The notes: generated from the sequence alone by a model not told the origin. A DNA stretch of 64,000 bases from Thioalkalivibrio paradoxus ARh 1 (GCF_000227685.2 NZ_CP007029.1:124001-188000); one strand, 5' to 3'. Shown: positions 53,708-62,461, counted from the stretch's first letter. Made by a program: numbers and translations.

Positions 53708-54378
53708 GGCCCGTCCCCTGCACGCGCTGCGCCTAGCGGTTTGGCAAAGATCACACGAAAGCCACCAGAAGCACGATCCTCAGGCAGGAATCCTGGAGCA
53801 AGGTGAAGGAACTCGCAGCCGAGGCGGCGATGGTAGTAACGAAGCACGGGGTCGCGAATCAGCAGCCGCAGATCGGGGCGCAGGCCGGTGCACAGCCAGT
53901 CGTCGATTGCCCGCTGAAATTGCGGGTCGTGGCGAATCCGGTCTGGTCCTGGGCCGGCAGTACCTGCGTAGGAGGGGCATCGACCGTCGCCTACAAGGAA
54001 CCGGGCGCCGTTCGCCCGGGCGTCGCAGATCACCGCATCGATCACGCGTTCTGCGCTTCCGCGGCCCCGCTGTGCTGGGGTCACGCACAGGTTGTACACA
54101 TACGTCGAGCGCACAGGTGTGCTTGCCGGGGACGTGGAGAACGACTCGAAGTCGCGTGGAAACGTCGTGGCATTGGTGGGGTCCGCGGCGGTGTGATAGA
54201 AACAAGCGGCCGCAACGAAGCGGTGTTCGAACGCGGCGACGACCACCCGGTGCCCACGCAACAAGCGCATTCGGATCGTGCTTGCGTCGGCGCGCAGCCC
54301 GGAGGGCCATGCTTCCGATTCGAGTTGCGCGAGCCCGTCAATGTCCCGGCTCTGGGCCGTCATCAGACGTATCTTCAT
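53704..54378 (-). CDS. GNAT-family N-acetyltransferase
   Basis: 224 aa. GNAT core: RLMTAQSRDIDGLAQLESEA, YVYNLCVTPAQRGRGSAERV with the pyrophosphate-binding RGRGSA loop, and VLRYYHRRLGCEFLHLAPGF near the end. The distance between these parts is longer than typical, with a PSYAGTAGPGPDRIRHDPQF insert. First gene of the minus-strand group (GNAT, P450, then OMT), divergent from the ATP-grasp-like gene only 35 nt away, so the two directions likely share control. Confidence 0.78.
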   Translation of the reverse strand: MKIRLMTAQSRDIDGLAQLESEAWPSGLRADASTIRMRLLRGHRVVVAAFEHRFVAAACFYHTAADPTNATTFPRDFESFSTSPASTPVRSTYVYNLCVTPAQRGRGSAERVIDAVICDARANGARFLVGDGRCPSYAGTAGPGPDRIRHDPQFQRAIDDWLCTGLRPDLRLLIRDPVLRYYHRRLGCEFLHLAPGFLPEDRASGGFRVIFAKPLGAARAGDGP

Positions 54379-54413
54379 CGGCGGCGGAATTGGAGGCCGT
54401 GGTCAGGCGCGGC

Positions 54414-55448
54414 ATGAGACCAGGTCTGGACCCCAAGATGATCTACTACGTTTGTGTTGAACGCTTTGCGCATACTCTTGCCTCGATGCTGGTCCATTTT
54501 CGACCGGATCTTCGCCACCGTTTGCGCGTGATTCCGTACGCCCGGCTCGAATTGCTGGATAGGGTACACGCGGGCGTGGTGATCTGGGCAGACGTGGACC
54601 GCATCGCGCCAGCAATGCGCCAGCGCGCGGCGGCCATCCATGAACGACTTGCCGGCCGCGGCATCCGGCTGTTGAATCACCCGGAACGCAGTCTCCGCCG
54701 ATTTCAGTTGCTCGACGCGCTGGCGGCCTCAGGGCACAACGCATTTCGGGTGTTTCGGCCGGGCGCCTTGCCACCGGACTTGCGGTTTCCGGTTTTCCTG
54801 CGACGGGAAGCAGGTGCGTTGGCAGTCCCGCCGGATCTCCTTCCAGACCGGGCGTCGTTACTGAACGCCCTGGACGCTGCGCCCATGCAGGGCGCGAACG
54901 ATGATGACTGGATCGTCGCGGAATATTCGGCCGAGTCCGAAGCCGATGGCCATTTCCGCAAGTACGGTGCCTACCGGATCGGCGACACGGTGTTCGCGCA
55001 GCACTGCTTCATCTCTCCTTCGTGGTTCGTGAAGCACCCGCCGGCCGGGATGAACGACTCGCATCGGCTCGAGCACCGCGAGTACGTGCGGCAGAACCCG
55101 CACGCCGACTGGGTCCTCCAGATGTTCGATTTGGCGGGAATCGCTTACGGCCGAATCGACTACGGTCGCATCGCGGGTCGGTTGCAGGTGTTCGAAATCA
55201 ACACCAATCCGATGGTGCTCGGGAATCCGCAAACGCGTTTCGATCCGAACCTGCGGCCCTACGCCGACCGCTGGGCCGAAGCCGTGATCGCACTCGATTC
55301 GACCGCCAGTGCTGCTCCTGCGTCGGATCCGGCCATCGATCGCCTCCAGCGGCGGATCCTGTTGCGCCTGTATGCATCAGCGTACCGTGCACGGTGGCGC
55401 AGGCTCGTAGCCGGTGTCCGCGCTTGGTGGGGCCATCGAGCGCGGTGA
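54414..55448 (+). CDS. ATP-grasp-like protein
   Basis: 344 aa from ATG 54414 (GTG codons just upstream and ATG 54438 are alternatives). The C-terminal half fits an ATP-grasp fold: DDDWIVAEYSAESEADGHFR, KYGAYRIGDTVFAQHCFISP, then LQMFDLAGIAYGRIDYGRIA and GRLQVFEINTNPMVLGNPQT (metal-binding E..N). The N-terminus (YYVCVERFAHTLASMLVHF) and ADVDRIAPAMRQRAAAIHER suit the substrate lobes. Family members ligate a carboxylate to an amine or thiol. The tail is basic and Trp-rich. With GNAT, P450 and OMT it suggests assembly and decoration of a small amide or peptide (inference). Confidence 0.7.
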   Translation: MRPGLDPKMIYYVCVERFAHTLASMLVHFRPDLRHRLRVIPYARLELLDRVHAGVVIWADVDRIAPAMRQRAAAIHERLAGRGIRLLNHPERSLRRFQLLDALAASGHNAFRVFRPGALPPDLRFPVFLRREAGALAVPPDLLPDRASLLNALDAAPMQGANDDDWIVAEYSAESEADGHFRKYGAYRIGDTVFAQHCFISPSWFVKHPPAGMNDSHRLEHREYVRQNPHADWVLQMFDLAGIAYGRIDYGRIAGRLQVFEINTNPMVLGNPQTRFDPNLRPYADRWAEAVIALDSTASAAPASDPAIDRLQRRILLRLYASAYRARWRRLVAGVRAWWGHRAR

Positions 55449-55992
55449 AACGCGCTGGCAGTTGGGCCGCTTCGCGCGGGGGCAGTGTTCAGGCGTTGGG
55501 TGCGAGGCGACCCAAGTGCCCATCCCGGTGCTTGCGCGCCAGCTGGCAGTGATCGCTAGATGTGGGCGATACGGGTTGCAAGAAGCTGCGGTTCCTCGGT
55601 CTTTTGAACGGCACCGAAGCGGGCCGAGCAGGGCGTATCGCGGTCGTGGATCTTGCCGTCCTTTTTCGCACGATGATAGCCCGGCCCGGGGCCGATGCCT
55701 GGAGCCGATGGGTTCGGCACGGCGGCCAAGCAGGCCTGTGTCATCGATCCTGTTGCCGGTCGCCATACGATGGGGGCGGGTGGCGTTCGCGTTGAGGGCG
55801 CCCATGTGGCTGGATCGATGACATGGAATCCGATCCCTGTGTTACGGTTGGCCACACAGGCGCCGGCGCGTTCAGGGATCGCCTTCCTGGGCTACTTGCA
55901 AAGCGCCGCATGAGGATATGGCCGAAGTTTTTCTGTAGAGTGTCCGGCTGTGGTCTGGGGAAGCCATTGCGCGAAGTCGCTGCTGTCGTCAG
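55449..55992. other. Intergenic, nothing recognised
   Basis: 544 nt between the ATP-grasp gene and the signalling cassette. Short ORFs here lack coding character and no repeat family member is seen. The cassette promoter may lie near 55900-55990. Confidence 0.4.
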
Positions 55993-56709
55993 ATGTGGGG
56001 CGGTCTCCTGATCGAGGGATTGGTGGTCGATGACGAGGTGTCGCAGGCTATGATGGATGTCAGGGTCCCCGTGAACTTTCTTGTCGACGGAACCAAGACT
56101 CTGTATTTGCGGGGGCTTCCCGACCCCGGTGAGGCGATGGTCCTGCTCGAGCACCGTGTGCTCGAAAACCCGCGAGATCTGTTCAGCCACGTTCGGCGTG
56201 TGCTTCTGGCGATTGATCAGGGGGACGCCTTCGCTCTGGAGGGAGCGCTGACCGATCTGTTCATCGTTCTCGGGGGCAACGGGATCGCTCTGAAGGAGTT
56301 GCTCCTGTATCTCGTCGAATCCCGTTTTCCGGAATCGTTGGCGGAGCATTTCCGGCGGCACCTCGAGGCGGGTTTCGAGCCATGGGATGCCGCGGTTGCG
56401 CAGACCGACGCTTCGGTATTGTCGCTGGGCTTTTCCGGGATGCACGACCTGGTGATCCAGGGCGAGCCGGATGCGGCCTCCGGCTTTTCCAGCGCGCTTG
56501 AGGAGGCGCGGTCTTGCCTTGAGTACGGCCAGGTCGACGCGGCACGCGACGTGCTGGAGTGGGCCTTGAAGCAGGATCCGACGGACGAACACCTCGCCAC
56601 TGAGCTTCTGGAAATTTATACCTACACTCGGGATACTCAGCGGCGCGAGGCGATGCGCGAATTTCTGGAGCTGCATCGGCCAAACCTCCCGGAGGGTTGG
56701 TACGCTTAG
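55993..56709 (+). CDS. Helical-repeat protein (FimV/TPR-like C-terminus)
   Basis: 238 aa. The C-terminal third has a tetratrico-type pair, SALEEARSCLEYGQVDAARD, VLEWALKQDPTDEHLATELL and EIYTYTRDTQRREAMREFLE, similar to the FimV C-terminal TPR. The middle (ALEGALTDLFIVLGGNGIAL) and the start are helical but unassigned. No signal peptide. The start is uncertain (GTG codons at 56030-56036 are options) and no RBS is clear. It opens a seven-gene same-strand cassette with receiver-like, GTPase, Roadblock and PAS proteins, so it is likely a scaffold of that system. Confidence 0.6.
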   Translation: MWGGLLIEGLVVDDEVSQAMMDVRVPVNFLVDGTKTLYLRGLPDPGEAMVLLEHRVLENPRDLFSHVRRVLLAIDQGDAFALEGALTDLFIVLGGNGIALKELLLYLVESRFPESLAEHFRRHLEAGFEPWDAAVAQTDASVLSLGFSGMHDLVIQGEPDAASGFSSALEEARSCLEYGQVDAARDVLEWALKQDPTDEHLATELLEIYTYTRDTQRREAMREFLELHRPNLPEGWYA

Positions 56710-57021
56710 ATTCCTGGTTCGGGGGAGGGGATGCCGCAGCGCTCGGGGGTTCTGCTTTGGGGGAATTTGTATTGTCGGCTGTATTGTCGCTGCCGGGTCT
56801 TGGTCCGCGATATGCGCGATGAGTCCCGGTCGCGCGGGCGTTTGTTGGCGGCTGCTGCTCGAGGGGCATGCGCGTTTCTGGCTCGTGCTGGGGCATCCTA
56901 TGCACGCCTCGGATGCTCGTGTCGGCCCCTGAGTGCCGTGCTGCGGACGCGCGCAAACGTCCTTGCTGGCACCCCCTTTATCCGGCGTGCGGACCAGGGC
57001 GAATTATGAAGGGAGTCGATT
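56710..57021. other. Intergenic, nothing recognised
   Basis: 312 nt before the pseudo-receiver gene. GAAGGGA precedes the GTG start at 57022. No repeat or terminator with a T-tract was found. Confidence 0.4.
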
Positions 57022-58722
57022 GTGAAAAAACCCTCTGACACCCAACCTCTGCGTGTGGCTGTGCTGGGGCTCGATGACCGTGGAGAGAATCTCTTCGGGA
57101 TGTTCATACGGGGGCCGGCCAAGGGTATCTGCAGGCTGGCGCCGGAGGCGGATGCGGAGGCCGTGCTCGTCGATGTCGACGGGCCCGAAGGTCCCGAGCT
57201 GTGGGCAGTAGTTCGCGAGCGTTTTCAGGGGCCGATCGCCGTGATGTCGGTGCGGGACCAGAATCTGGGTGATGCTGTTTGGATCCGGAAACCGCTGACG
57301 GTCGACAGTTTCGAAGAGTCGATCGATCGGATCCGTAGGCAACTTGCGGGTGCGCGACGCAAGGCGGGTGCAAGGCCCCCTTCCAAGACGCCGTCGTTGG
57401 GGGGCGCTGCGCGGTTCGTTTCGCACGACAACGATGCCGCAGCTCTGGAGTCGGGGCCGGTCCCGGTCGGCCTGGTCGGGCTTGACCCAAAGGCAGCAAA
57501 GCTCTTCGGCATGTTCGTCCAGGAGGCGGCGCAGGGTAGCTGTGAACTCGTCGACGAATGGCATGCCAAGGTGCTGATTGTCAACGGGGAAGGCAGCGAA
57601 GGCCTCGATCTCTGGAAAAGGGTACGCGCCCGTTTCGGTGGCCCGGTAGCCGTGATGTCAAGCCAGGATCCCGACCTTGAGGACGTCGTCTGGATCAGCA
57701 AGCCGCTTACTGTTGACGGCTTTCATGCTTCCCTGGAGCTGGTCAAGGGTCAATTGGCCGGCAAGAGGTTGCCCCCGCGGCGGCAACCCGCGCCTGGCGC
57801 ACCCACCCGGGGCCAGAGTGGGCCGAACGCACTCGCTGGCGCCAACAACCTCGCTGGCGCCAACAACCCTGCGGACCCGGCGCAGAACCCCGTCGCCGGG
57901 CGGGCTGCGGATCCCGCCCGGCTGGGCCGTTCGGGCGCGTCTACCGATGATGCGGCCAGCGATCTGAGTACCAGTCAGGCGGCCGGAATGATCTGGGCTC
58001 CCGAGCAGGCTGAAGCCTGTTGCGGCGACATCGACGAAGCCGCTTACCTCGATCCGGCGCGTCATGAAGAGGTCGAATACGACCCGTCCGTGTACTTTCA
58101 GGGGCTTCTGGAGAGAGCGTACGTCGATTCGGCGCGTCTGCGCGTGCCTGTCGTTCTGGACGATCTGGGCCAGAGGATCCTTGTCTTGCCTGCAACCAAG
58201 CAGGTCTACAGCGAGGTCGGCGAGCGAGTCTTCCGGCCATTGTGCATGCAGCCGCTGGGAGTCGGCAAAGGCAACCTCCGCGTGCTGAATCGGGATGAGC
58301 CTTCGGAGTTCGCTTCGGATGACCCGAATCTGCATGAATACTATCAAATCCTGTGGATGGCCACGTTGTGGGCGGCACGCGGTCGCATCCCGGTCGGAAC
58401 CGACCCTGAAGCACCCGTGCGCTTTCGGCACTGGCCCAATTTCACTCGATTGCTGATTCCAACGCACGCCATGCAGATTGCTGCGCTCTGGACGCGAGGG
58501 CCGGTCTCGTTGCTGGAAACGGCGCGGTTACTGGGGGTTCCCCATCGCTATGTATTCACCATGTATAGCGGTTGTCTGGCCCTCGGCCTGGTCGAGCGCC
58601 GAGCGAAGCCGAGGGGGGCGGTTTCGCCGGTCGTGCCGCAGCCAGTCGCGGATCGGCCAGTCACTCAGGAAAAGCGGAGTTTCCTCGGTCGGCTCCTGCG
58701 CAAGCTGACCGGGGATCGCTGA
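57022..58722 (+). CDS. Duplicated pseudo-receiver protein with C-terminal helical domain
   Basis: 566 aa from GTG 57022. Two related domains (residues about 9-110 and 150-250) follow the response-regulator order: LRVAVLGLDDRGENLFGMF..AVLVDVDG..GPIAVMS..VWIRKPLTVD, and VGLVGLDPKAAKLFGMF..VLIVNGEG..GPVAVMS..VWISKPLTVD. The first keeps an Asp at the phosphorylation position; the second has Asn-Gly there, and the leading acidic pair is lost in copy 2. An Ala/Gly/Asn/Pro linker (260-320, with the imperfect repeat LAGANN LAGANN) precedes residues 330-545, which end in a winged-helix-like segment (LLIPTHAMQIAALWTRGPVS; RLLGVPHRYVFTMYSGCLAL). Likely protein-protein signalling near the GTPase; output unknown. 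Confidence 0.6.
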   Translation: MKKPSDTQPLRVAVLGLDDRGENLFGMFIRGPAKGICRLAPEADAEAVLVDVDGPEGPELWAVVRERFQGPIAVMSVRDQNLGDAVWIRKPLTVDSFEESIDRIRRQLAGARRKAGARPPSKTPSLGGAARFVSHDNDAAALESGPVPVGLVGLDPKAAKLFGMFVQEAAQGSCELVDEWHAKVLIVNGEGSEGLDLWKRVRARFGGPVAVMSSQDPDLEDVVWISKPLTVDGFHASLELVKGQLAGKRLPPRRQPAPGAPTRGQSGPNALAGANNLAGANNPADPAQNPVAGRAADPARLGRSGASTDDAASDLSTSQAAGMIWAPEQAEACCGDIDEAAYLDPARHEEVEYDPSVYFQGLLERAYVDSARLRVPVVLDDLGQRILVLPATKQVYSEVGERVFRPLCMQPLGVGKGNLRVLNRDEPSEFASDDPNLHEYYQILWMATLWAARGRIPVGTDPEAPVRFRHWPNFTRLLIPTHAMQIAALWTRGPVSLLETARLLGVPHRYVFTMYSGCLALGLVERRAKPRGAVSPVVPQPVADRPVTQEKRSFLGRLLRKLTGDR

Positions 58723-58736
58723 AAAAGGAAAAGACC

Positions 58737-59279
58737 GTGGCAAATTACAAGATTCTTTTTGCCGGGCCTGTTGGTGCGGGCAAGACCACTGCTATCCGTG
58801 CTATCAGTGATATCCCGACCGTCAGTACAGACGAAGCCGCCAGTGACATGGCTCGGAATCGCAAACCGGCGACCACCGTTGCAATGGATTACGGCCTGAT
58901 GAAGCTGGGTGGGGGGAATAGCGTGCATTTGTACGGAACCCCTGGGCAGGAACGTTTCGATTTCATGTGGGATATTCTGAAAGAGGGGGGGCTTGGGCTG
59001 GTCCTCCTGCTGGACAATACGCGATCCAACCGCTTCAAGGATCTCAGTTTTTTTGTCACGGCATTCCGTGAGTTTATCGATAACACCAGCCTGGCGATCG
59101 GCGTTACACGGATGGATGAACAGCGTGAGCCCGGCTTGGAACTCTGCAACGAGCATCTCAGGTCGCTTGGTCTAAAGTGTCCGATCTTTGAGGTCGATGC
59201 GCGCAGTCGACGCGATGTGTCGTTGCTGGTCCAGGCTCTGCTTTATACGATTGACCCGGGGGTTGTCGAAGATGTCTGA
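58737..59279 (+). CDS. MglA-like small GTPase
   Basis: 180 aa from GTG 58737 after AAAAAGGAAAAG. G1 (Walker A) is ILFAGPVGAGKTTAIRAISD, switch I includes KPATTVAMDYG, G3 is LYGTPGQERFDFMWDIL, and the base-recognition loop is IGVTRMDE in place of NKxD. This is the bacterial Ras-like type (MglA/Cvn/ATP-GTP-binding family). It is followed by a Roadblock/LC7 gene two genes later, a classic GTPase-activating partner. Overlaps the next gene by 8 nt. Confidence 0.9.
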   Translation: MANYKILFAGPVGAGKTTAIRAISDIPTVSTDEAASDMARNRKPATTVAMDYGLMKLGGGNSVHLYGTPGQERFDFMWDILKEGGLGLVLLLDNTRSNRFKDLSFFVTAFREFIDNTSLAIGVTRMDEQREPGLELCNEHLRSLGLKCPIFEVDARSRRDVSLLVQALLYTIDPGVVEDV

Positions 59280-59910
59280 TTACGAACTCGTTCCAGGGTT
59301 GTATGTGGCTCCGTCACCAGCGGGCGCCTATTACGCGGTGTCGGGAACCAAAATGGATGGCGCGCGTCGCGTGCTTCTGCATCTGATGTCATTGGATAGC
59401 AGCCCTGAGCTGACACCTGACCTATTTCAGGAGATCAACGGTTTGGACACGGATGATCCGGCCGGATACCTGCACCGAATGCAATCCATGCATCTGCTTG
59501 AGGGGTTCCCCGAGCCGCGCGCCAGACCGGCCGACAGTATCGAAAATGCGATGCCGGGGCTGCTCGGGGATCTGGCTGGGCCAAAGGGGAAGGCGCTACT
59601 CGCGGACGAACATGGATTCTATCTGTCGACTCATGGGTTTCCCCACGAAACCGCCGAGGAACTCGCGGCCCTTGCGGCGGACGTGGGCGGCCTGGATCAG
59701 CGGCATCGGCGATTGCTGGAGGGCAACCTCGCCTTGCAGACGTCGGCCTGGGGATTGCTCACCGCAGGGGGGAACAGCGAACTGGGTTTCTGGCCCCTGT
59801 ATGTTGGGAGTGTCCGTTTCTCACTCGTGTTGAAGGGGCGCCCCAGGCTCAACAAGGCAGCATTGGTGGATGTGGTGTGGATGCTGGTCAATCGGTACGG
59901 ATCTGGATAG
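59272..59910 (+). CDS. Hypothetical protein of the GTPase-Roadblock cassette
   Basis: 212 aa, cytoplasmic. Starts inside the end of the GTPase gene (8-nt overlap), so it is translationally coupled. Recognisable pieces: YELVPGLYVAPSPAGAYYAV, RVLLHLMSLDSSPELTPDLF, GKALLADEHGFYLSTHGFPH (reminiscent of a Roadblock-like ligand loop) and a C-terminal LYVGSVRFSLVLKGRPRLNK. The middle GFYLSTHGF-containing part could be a second, divergent Roadblock/LC7 fold. I cannot assign a family firmly. Confidence 0.6.
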   Translation: MSDYELVPGLYVAPSPAGAYYAVSGTKMDGARRVLLHLMSLDSSPELTPDLFQEINGLDTDDPAGYLHRMQSMHLLEGFPEPRARPADSIENAMPGLLGDLAGPKGKALLADEHGFYLSTHGFPHETAEELAALAADVGGLDQRHRRLLEGNLALQTSAWGLLTAGGNSELGFWPLYVGSVRFSLVLKGRPRLNKAALVDVVWMLVNRYGSG

Positions 59911-59997
59911 ATGAGATCGTCGGCCGGGTGTCGACTGTTGCGGGCCGGGCACGAACGGGTGTAATCGTAGGCTGGATTTTTAATTGAGAGGTACGTG

Positions 59998-60360
59998 ATG
60001 CGCGCAGATATGTTGGATTCGATCCTGAAAGACCTAAATGGTACCTCGGCAGATATCGAGGCATCCGCGGTAATTTCCACGGATGGACTCATGATGGCTG
60101 CGCTCCTGCCGGCGGGCATGGATGAGGATCGTGTGGGCGCAATGAGTGCGGCGATGCTTTCTCTTGGGGAAAGGACGGCGCAGGAGTTGGCGCGTGGGAC
60201 GATGGAGCAGGTTCTGGTCAAAGGGAACAAGGGGTACATCCTGATGACGGGGGCCGGTAGCGAGGCCGTATTGACCGTGCTATCGAAGCCCAATGCCAAG
60301 CTCGGGCTGATTTTTCTGGATGTGAAGCGCGCCGCCGAGAGCATCGTTGACGTGATCTGA
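59998..60360 (+). CDS. Roadblock/LC7-domain protein (MglB-like)
   Basis: 120 aa from ATG 59998 with GAGAGG upstream; a GTG lies one codon before. The whole protein is a Roadblock/LC7 fold: MLDSILKDLNGTSADIEASA, VISTDGLMMAALLPAGMDED, AMSAAMLSLGERTAQELARG, VLVKGNKGYILMTGAGSEAV, LTVLSKPNAKLGLIFLDVKR. Such proteins dimerise and regulate MglA-type GTPases. Gene order GTPase, unknown, Roadblock supports a functional pair. Confidence 0.9.
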   Translation: MRADMLDSILKDLNGTSADIEASAVISTDGLMMAALLPAGMDEDRVGAMSAAMLSLGERTAQELARGTMEQVLVKGNKGYILMTGAGSEAVLTVLSKPNAKLGLIFLDVKRAAESIVDVI

Positions 60361-60478
60361 TGCAAACGGAACCGACACATCGGGAACGAGCGAGCTCGCG
60401 CAGGAATTGCTGCGGGCGAATGGTTCTTTCTCGTCGGGCGGGATTCCAGGTACTCATCCGGAAACGGAGGGCAGCGCA

Positions 60479-60973
60479 ATGCTACAGGACATGAACCCCG
60501 AGGACATTCAGGGTCCGTATCAGGAAGTAACTCTTCAATTGTACGGTGTGGGCCCGCGCAGGGTCTTGTGGGTAGACGAGGAAGTTCCGTTTCCGGATGG
60601 TCGATTGATCGTCTCGAGGACCGACCTGAAGGGGGTCATCACTCATTGCAATGCCTCGTTTGTTGCAATGTCGGGCTATTCCAGAGAGGAGTTGATCGGG
60701 GCGGAGCATAGTATTCTGCGGCACCCGGATATGCCAGCCATTGCGTTCAAGGGCCTGTGGGACGATGTCGAGGCGGGCAAGAGCTGGCATGGCTATGTAA
60801 AGAATCTGCGCAAGGATGGGAAATTCTACTGGGTTCACGCTGCGGTGGTTCCCAATATCCGCGGGGGGAAGGTGGTTGGGTACACATCGGTGCGCCGAAA
60901 GCCATCGCGGCACAAGGTGGACGAGGCGAGCGAGTTGTACAAGAAGCTTCTGGCCGAGGAGAAAGGGCAATGA
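60479..60973 (+). CDS. Single PAS-domain protein (Aer-like PAS)
   Basis: 164 aa from ATG 60479 with GGAGGG at 60466-60471. The PAS domain spans residues about 35-145 and resembles the Aer/FAD-type: GRLIVSRTDLKGVITHCNAS, FVAMSGYSREELIGAEHSIL, RHPDMPAIAFKGLWDDVEAG and YVKNLRKDGKFYWVHAAVVP. There is no transmitter or membrane part, so it acts as a redox or small-molecule sensor in the cassette. Its stop overlaps the start of the PhnD-like gene (ATGA). Confidence 0.87.
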   Translation: MLQDMNPEDIQGPYQEVTLQLYGVGPRRVLWVDEEVPFPDGRLIVSRTDLKGVITHCNASFVAMSGYSREELIGAEHSILRHPDMPAIAFKGLWDDVEAGKSWHGYVKNLRKDGKFYWVHAAVVPNIRGGKVVGYTSVRRKPSRHKVDEASELYKKLLAEEKGQ

Positions 60974-61725
60974 ACGATATCGTGCAGATGACCGCAAGTC
61001 CTGATTTCCCGACCAAGCGCATCCCCGGCTGGTTTTTCCTCAATACTTGGCTTCAGAAAGCGCTTGAGACGCGCATACATCTTGAGATTTACCAGGATTT
61101 TGAGCAACAGCGCGAAGCCATTCAGTCCGGTCGTGTGGACATCATCTACGCCAACCCGTTCGATGCCGCGATGCTGGTGCGCGAGCAGAATTTTGTCCCG
61201 CTCGTACGGCCGTCGGGACGCAGTGACGAATGCATCGTGGCAGTGGCTGCGCAATCGCCGATCCAGGCCGTGGAAGACCTGAAGCCTGGATGCCGATTGG
61301 TACGTACGGCCGATCCGGACGTCAACCTGGTAGGGATGATCCTGCTCGAGCCGGCCGATCTCCACGAGGGAAATGTCAAGGTAGAGCAGGTGGAAAGCTA
61401 TCCGCTGGTTGCCAAGGCCTTGTTGCGCGGAAACGCAGATGTAGGGTTCTTTCTCGAAGAATCCTATGACGAGCTGACCGGGCTGGTTCGCAACGAAATG
61501 CGGCCGCTGGTCAGGAGCCAGATTTTCGACATCTGGCATGTCCTTCTGGTGGGGCCGCGATTGAGTGAGCGCCACGAGGAGATACGCCAGGTTCTGTTGG
61601 GCATGGCCAACGACCCAAGCGGCGCGGATATCCTGAAGGAACTCGGGTTTTCTTCCTGGGAGAACGTGGAGCACGAAGACACCGAGTTCATGATCGACTT
61701 GATGGATACGCTCAAGATTTCCTGA
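60970..61725 (+). CDS. Cytoplasmic PhnD-like (type 2 periplasmic binding fold) protein
   Basis: 251 aa. Phosphate/phosphonate-binding-protein fold: LEIYQDFEQQREAIQSGRVD, IIYANPFDAAMLVREQNFVP, LKPGCRLVRTADPDVNLVGM, SYPLVAKALLRGNADVGFFL and LSERHEEIRQVLLGMANDPS. Unlike transport proteins it has no signal peptide and no ABC genes nearby, so it is probably a cytoplasmic ligand sensor paired with the overlapping PAS gene. Last gene of the cassette. Confidence 0.8.
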   Translation: MNDIVQMTASPDFPTKRIPGWFFLNTWLQKALETRIHLEIYQDFEQQREAIQSGRVDIIYANPFDAAMLVREQNFVPLVRPSGRSDECIVAVAAQSPIQAVEDLKPGCRLVRTADPDVNLVGMILLEPADLHEGNVKVEQVESYPLVAKALLRGNADVGFFLEESYDELTGLVRNEMRPLVRSQIFDIWHVLLVGPRLSERHEEIRQVLLGMANDPSGADILKELGFSSWENVEHEDTEFMIDLMDTLKIS

Positions 61726-61905
61726 TGGATTCAGCGCTTCGGGGCGACAGGCACTGCGCCGTCGTCGAAGTTCGGGTCGAGCCGGCTTTTCAGTAGTTGG
61801 GCGGGCGAGCGGCCCTCCGCATCCCATCGCTTCGGACTTCCATCGGTCACGTCGTTGGGCTATTCGATTGCCTGGCGAACCTGCGGTTGTCGAGCACCGA
61901 GGCCG

Positions 61906-61916
61906 CCCCCCCCCCC
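61906..61916. repeat. Homopolymer C tract (11 nt)
   Basis: Eleven consecutive C in intergenic DNA after the signalling cassette. No nearby start codon that could be phase-varied was identified. Confidence 0.9.
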
Positions 61917-62278
61917 GCCCCAGCGAGCTCATCATCGCGAGGCCCCGCCGGGTGGTGTGGGCCCAGTAGCCGGGGCCATGTTCGATTCAGGGGCTTGCAT
62001 GCCGTTGCCGGCCGACCTCTCGGCCCCCAAGCAGACCATCTCCGCGCGCCGCGGCTGTACGAAGCGGTCTGGCTGCGCGGCATCACTGACGCAAGGTTCG
62101 CTGGCCCTCGCGTCTGCACCGACCTGCGATGTGGCTGGGATCCGTGGGCGACTGCGGGGGCGGAAATCCCGCAAGCAGGAGCGGGGGCGGCCGCATCAGC
62201 CATTGGGGGCTGTTTGGGAAGGCGTAGCGGCCCTTTGGCGTTCCGGGCCGGCAACGCGCACCCCTGTGCCCCCGAAAC

Positions 62279-62308
62279 GACATGGGCCCGGTCACCCGGG
62301 CCCATGTC
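62279..62308 (-). terminator. Strong hairpin downstream of tRNA-Pro
   Basis: Perfect 13-bp stem GACATGGGCCCGG (62279-62291)/CCGGGCCCATGTC (62296-62308) with a 4-nt loop, 11 nt past the tRNA 3' end. No T-run is visible on the minus strand (it continues GTTTCGGG), so it may be a processing or protective stem. Confidence 0.6.
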
Positions 62309-62319
62309 GACGATTCAAT

Positions 62320-62396
62320 TGGTCGGAGTGAAAGGATTCGAACCTTCGACCCCTGCCTCCCGAAGGCAGTGCTCTACCAGGCTGAGCTACACTCCG
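62320..62396 (-). tRNA. tRNA-Pro (anticodon CGG)
   Basis: 77 nt. Acceptor CGGAGTG/CACTCCG, D arm with TAGCTCAGCCTGGTAGAGCA, anticodon stem CTGCC/GGCAG closing TTCGGGA (anticodon CGG, reads CCG), T arm GAAGGTTCGAATCCTTT-type and encoded ACCA end. Fits the bacterial tRNA-Pro(CGG) pattern. Confidence 0.96.
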
Positions 62397-62461
62397 AACC
62401 GAGCCGCATATTCTGCACGGAACTGGTGCCGCTGTCCATGCCTTGCGGGCAACGCGCTGCG

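Larger units (their letters stand above)
61726..62319. other. Intergenic, with C-tract and hairpin
   Basis: No gene supported. Contains an 11-C run (61906-61916) and a strong hairpin (62279-62308) just after the tRNA gene on the opposite strand. Confidence 0.5.

Noticed and set aside
53706-54413. N-terminal extension of the ATP-grasp-like protein
   Set aside because: It overlaps the GNAT gene on the other strand and has low-complexity, non-family sequence.
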